Virus record (IMG/VR): IMGVR_UViG_3300007511_000054
Location: 1 to 38,221 of that record
Strand: one strand, 5' to 3'
Source of the DNA: a virus
Length of the DNA stretch: 38,221 nucleotides
Notes under the pieces: generated by a model
What the model saw: the letters and a program-made list of their open reading frames with translations, nothing else
Told to the model about the DNA's origin: nothing
Database searches by the model: none
Part shown: one piece after another, positions 36,243 through 38,221 of the stretch
Position numbering within the stretch: the stretch's first letter is position 1
Layout of the letters: every line of letters starts with the position of its first letter
Translations under genes and position numbers: made by a program

Positions 36243-37070
36243 ATGAAATCAAAATTGTACAAAGGAAAAGTCTCATTGAGATTAGACGGCCGGCACTGCT
36301 ATTGGGCAAGCGAAAAGGGAGAAGAAGAAACAAAAGTAATTGGCACAACATCTATCAGCGGGATTTTAGACAAACCTGCACTCAAATTTTGGGCTGTGGG
36401 GCTTGCTTGCGATCATCTTAATGGTTTACTCGATAATCACGAGGAAATTGATTACGAGGCAATTTCAGAGGCTAAGGCGCTACACACAAAACGACTAAAG
36501 GAAGCCGCTGACAAGGGAACTTTAGTGCATGAGTTTGCAGAAGCAGTGATCCGAGCACAAATCGAAGGAACACCAATGCCGGATAGTCCAAACAAAGAAG
36601 ATGACGAAAACGTATTTAACGGTGCTCTTGCATTTCTAAAATGGACTTCTAAGCACGGTGTAAAGTTCGTTTCGACCGAGAGGCTAGTTTACTCACGAAC
36701 GCACGGCTACGGCGGCCTCATGGACGCTGAGGCGATTGTAGACGGTAAGCTAAGAGTGATTGACTTCAAAACATCCAAGAAAAAGAAACCCAAGACGAAA
36801 AAAATAAAAGGCGAGTATGTTCCGATCCCATGTGCTCTCTGTTCCAAAAATGATTGTGGTGGAGTTTATGACGAGTTTCGTTTTCAAACAGCAGCATATC
36901 GCGCAGCAGCGGAAGAGGAGGGATCAAAATATGACGCAGACAGAATGATTGTGAGTTTTGATAAAGACTCCGCCGGATTTACAGTTCACGAACTCGATAA
37001 TTACGATGCAGACTTAAATGCTTTTCTTGGTTTGTTGGAAGCTAAAAAAAGACTAATAGAATTGAAATAA
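36243..37070 (+). CDS. PD-(D/E)XK exonuclease, partner of RecT (275 aa)
   Basis: KGTLVHEF (His96), GLMDAEAI (Asp161), VIDFKTS (Asp174, Lys176) and the later FQTAAYRAAAEEE (Gln-x-x-x-Tyr) are the full motif set of RecB/Cas4-like nucleases. A CALCSKNDC cluster between the catalytic Lys and the Gln-Tyr motif is unusual and may hold zinc or an iron-sulphur centre. It starts one base after recT ends, as expected for an exonuclease/annealase pair. Confidence 0.85.
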   Translation: MKSKLYKGKVSLRLDGRHCYWASEKGEEETKVIGTTSISGILDKPALKFWAVGLACDHLNGLLDNHEEIDYEAISEAKALHTKRLKEAADKGTLVHEFAEAVIRAQIEGTPMPDSPNKEDDENVFNGALAFLKWTSKHGVKFVSTERLVYSRTHGYGGLMDAEAIVDGKLRVIDFKTSKKKKPKTKKIKGEYVPIPCALCSKNDCGGVYDEFRFQTAAYRAAAEEEGSKYDADRMIVSFDKDSAGFTVHELDNYDADLNAFLGLLEAKKRLIELK

Positions 37071-37084
37071 TAAAGAAAAATAAT

Positions 37085-37390
37085 ATGCCAGAAAAAAAAG
37101 AAAACCAAACTAGAACCCTTAAATTAAATAGAGTAAACTCAGGTTTAATTGAATTAAAGGAGGTTAATTTATTAAAAGGTTTTCCCTTTCATCGTGTGTG
37201 TAAATTTTGTGGAATTGATGAAGGGAAAGCAATAGAATCTTACGATTATTTCAAGAGTAGTCCAATTTTTAAAATAGTCAAACATTTTGGTAAAACTTTT
37301 AGAATCGAAGATCCTGAAGCAGAAAGACTAAAAATTCATTCATATATCTGTTTCAATTGTATTAAACAGCTTGCCAAACTTATAAAATAA
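37085..37390 (+). CDS. Zinc-ribbon protein (101 aa)
   Basis: CKFCG near residue 38 and CFNCI near residue 93 form a widely spaced zinc ribbon, after a Lys-rich N-terminus. It follows the nuclease by 14 bases. Function unknown. Confidence 0.6.
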   Translation: MPEKKENQTRTLKLNRVNSGLIELKEVNLLKGFPFHRVCKFCGIDEGKAIESYDYFKSSPIFKIVKHFGKTFRIEDPEAERLKIHSYICFNCIKQLAKLIK

Positions 37391-37392
37391 AT

Positions 37393-37617
37393 ATGGGGAA
37401 AATTATCACAACAGATATTTACACAGCCGCCTTTCTGATCATGAACGGTGCAATACTGAAATTAAAATGGTTCGGTAATAAATGCGAGTTTACTTTGGAT
37501 CATTCAGAACTCGACAAGCTCATTTCCATCTATGAAAAACCGGGAAATAATGTAAACGCAAAACTGTTTATTAGCCACTACAAAGAAGTTGCCAGACGGG
37601 TAAAAAATACTAAATAA
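37393..37617 (+). CDS. DUF5659-like protein (74 aa)
   Basis: TTDIYTAAFLIMNGAIL followed by a beta-type CEFTLD resembles DUF5659, a small phage family with a conserved D-x-Y-x-A-A-F-L start. The match is from memory. Role unknown; these often occur in replication/recombination regions. It begins two bases after the upstream stop. Confidence 0.65.
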   Translation: MGKIITTDIYTAAFLIMNGAILKLKWFGNKCEFTLDHSELDKLISIYEKPGNNVNAKLFISHYKEVARRVKNTK

Positions 37618-37630
37618 CGTAAAAAACAAT

Positions 37631-37798
37631 ATGTCAAACAAACTAATAGCCAACTTACTCATAGCTTCATTCACACTCGCTGTATTCGCTATTATAATTG
37701 AAGAAGGAACACTCGAACTGATCGCCGGTCTTGGTATGTGGGTCTTTGGAATCTGGAGCATCGTTAGATTGTACAAGTTGCCAGATATTAAGAAATGA
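37631..37798 (+). CDS. Two-span small membrane protein (55 aa)
   Basis: Hydrophobic segments at about residues 5-23 and 28-46 are joined by EEGTLE, and a basic end follows. It could be a second holin-like, antiholin or inner-membrane stress protein. Its place in the early arm favours a host-directed role. Coordinates run from ATG 37631 to TGA 37798. Confidence 0.55.
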   Translation: MSNKLIANLLIASFTLAVFAIIIEEGTLELIAGLGMWVFGIWSIVRLYKLPDIKK

Positions 37799-37799
37799 T

Positions 37800-37931
37800 A
37801 TGCACATCAAACCACTCACAATTTTCGTTGTCCTGATCTGCTTTATTGTTACTGCATCAGTTCCTTTTATCGTCTACAGAAACACAGAGAAAATATGTGA
37901 AGCTGCTATAGTTAATATATTGAGTAAGTGA
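37800..37931 (+). CDS. Single-pass membrane protein (43 aa)
   Basis: ATG 37800 directly follows the upstream TGA, and MHIKPLTIFVVLICFIVTA reads as a signal-anchor. The remaining residues (YRNTEKICEAA) are soluble. The frame is open upstream from 37731, but that part is a shadow of the preceding gene. It forms, with the next and preceding genes, a tight cluster of tiny proteins. Confidence 0.5.
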   Translation: MHIKPLTIFVVLICFIVTASVPFIVYRNTEKICEAAIVNILSK

Positions 37932-37932
37932 T

Positions 37933-38094
37933 ATGAAAGATAAAAAAGAAATGTCAGCAGCCACATGGACAATGACAACCAATGCTTTATATTTTGTTGA
38001 ATGTCCACATTGTAAAAACACAATGTTAATGTCCAAAGAACCTTTAATTAAACGCCTTGTAAAATGGGCTAAGCAATTACCGGAAGTTTTTTAA
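37933..38094 (+). CDS. Small CxxC protein (53 aa)
   Basis: ATG 37933 follows one base after the preceding stop. CPHC near residue 24 is the only cysteine pair, so zinc binding would need a dimer or His ligands. The Lys/Trp-rich C-terminus is helical. It is the last gene before the junction RNA element, whose closing stem starts four bases after its stop. Confidence 0.5.
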   Translation: MKDKKEMSAATWTMTTNALYFVECPHCKNTMLMSKEPLIKRLVKWAKQLPEVF

Positions 38095-38097
38095 CTC

Positions 38098-38207
38098 CCT
38101 CCCTTAAAACTGCATCTTTCGTTCCAAATGATTTCCAACCCTTTGCGAGTAGGGTTCGACAAGCGTGGAATCTTAACGAGCGAAGGTGTGGTTTCGAGGC
38201 AGGGAGG
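38098..38207 (+). ncRNA. Structured junction element before the first small membrane gene
   Basis: Inspection gives a closing stem of CCTCCCT (38098-38104) with AGGGAGG (38201-38207, equal to 99-105 at the left end). Inside are a stem GATTTCCA (28-35) with TGGAATC (64-70), carrying one bulge, and a hairpin ACCCT (36-40) with AGGGT (49-53). A helix between 14-19 and 79-83 is also possible. The 3' strand of the closing stem is the Shine-Dalgarno of the gene starting at 119, so folding could hide it. The element fills the gap between the last gene (ends 38094) and the first. I do not recognise the family. Confidence 0.55.
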
Positions 38208-38221
38208 CAACTAAAAATGTA
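38103..38221. repeat. Terminal direct repeat, right copy
   Basis: This is the exact copy of bases 1-119. With the eight bases upstream of it, this copy contains the whole junction RNA fold, including both strands of the closing stem. The left copy lacks part of the 5' strand of that stem. Confidence 0.95.

Overview
The window is the complete genome of an uncultured tailed double-stranded DNA phage (Caudoviricetes), most likely with a short, podovirus-type tail. Bases 1-119 recur exactly at 38103-38221, so the map is circular or terminally redundant. Packaging, portal, scaffold, coat, fibre, lysis and replication genes are all present. I see no integrase, lysogeny repressor, tRNA or rRNA. The short-tail assignment rests on the absence of tape-measure, tube and sheath genes, and on connector- and propeller-like tail genes followed by two very large proteins of the internal-virion type. 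The sequence is mostly AT-rich with good Shine-Dalgarno sites. Nothing identifies the host.

Two arms diverge from a control region at about 33.1-33.3 kb. It holds a perfect 28-bp palindrome, promoter-like elements facing both ways, and a compact structured leader in front of the replication gene. The leftward arm (33.1 down to 5.2 kb) is the late module: five small proteins, terminase small and large subunits, portal, scaffold, coat, beta-helix and fibre proteins, a lysis cassette (XhlA-like, C39-like peptidase, holin-like), connector, propeller, decapeptide-repeat fibre, then proteins of 787 and 1684 residues. The last carries an ADP-ribosyltransferase-like motif and an HExxH protease motif.

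The rightward arm (33.3 kb to the end, across the junction, to 5.07 kb) is the early module. It has a lambda-O-like initiator with iterons inside its own gene, a RecT/Bet annealase with a PD-(D/E)XK nuclease, a NinB-like protein, two HNH proteins, a cold-shock protein, and more than twenty tiny genes. Many of the tiny genes encode Cys-rich zinc-binding proteins or single-span membrane peptides. The arms converge on an intrinsic terminator at 5.07-5.09 kb.

The most unusual part is from 38.10 kb across the junction to about 0.68 kb. There, at least four nested RNA folds flank and separate two tiny membrane-protein genes. Several closing stems overlap ribosome-binding sites, and helices include 14-, 12- and 10-bp pairings and a GCAA tetraloop. 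I do not recognise this as a named RNA family. A smaller fold with an apparent pseudoknot precedes the replication gene.
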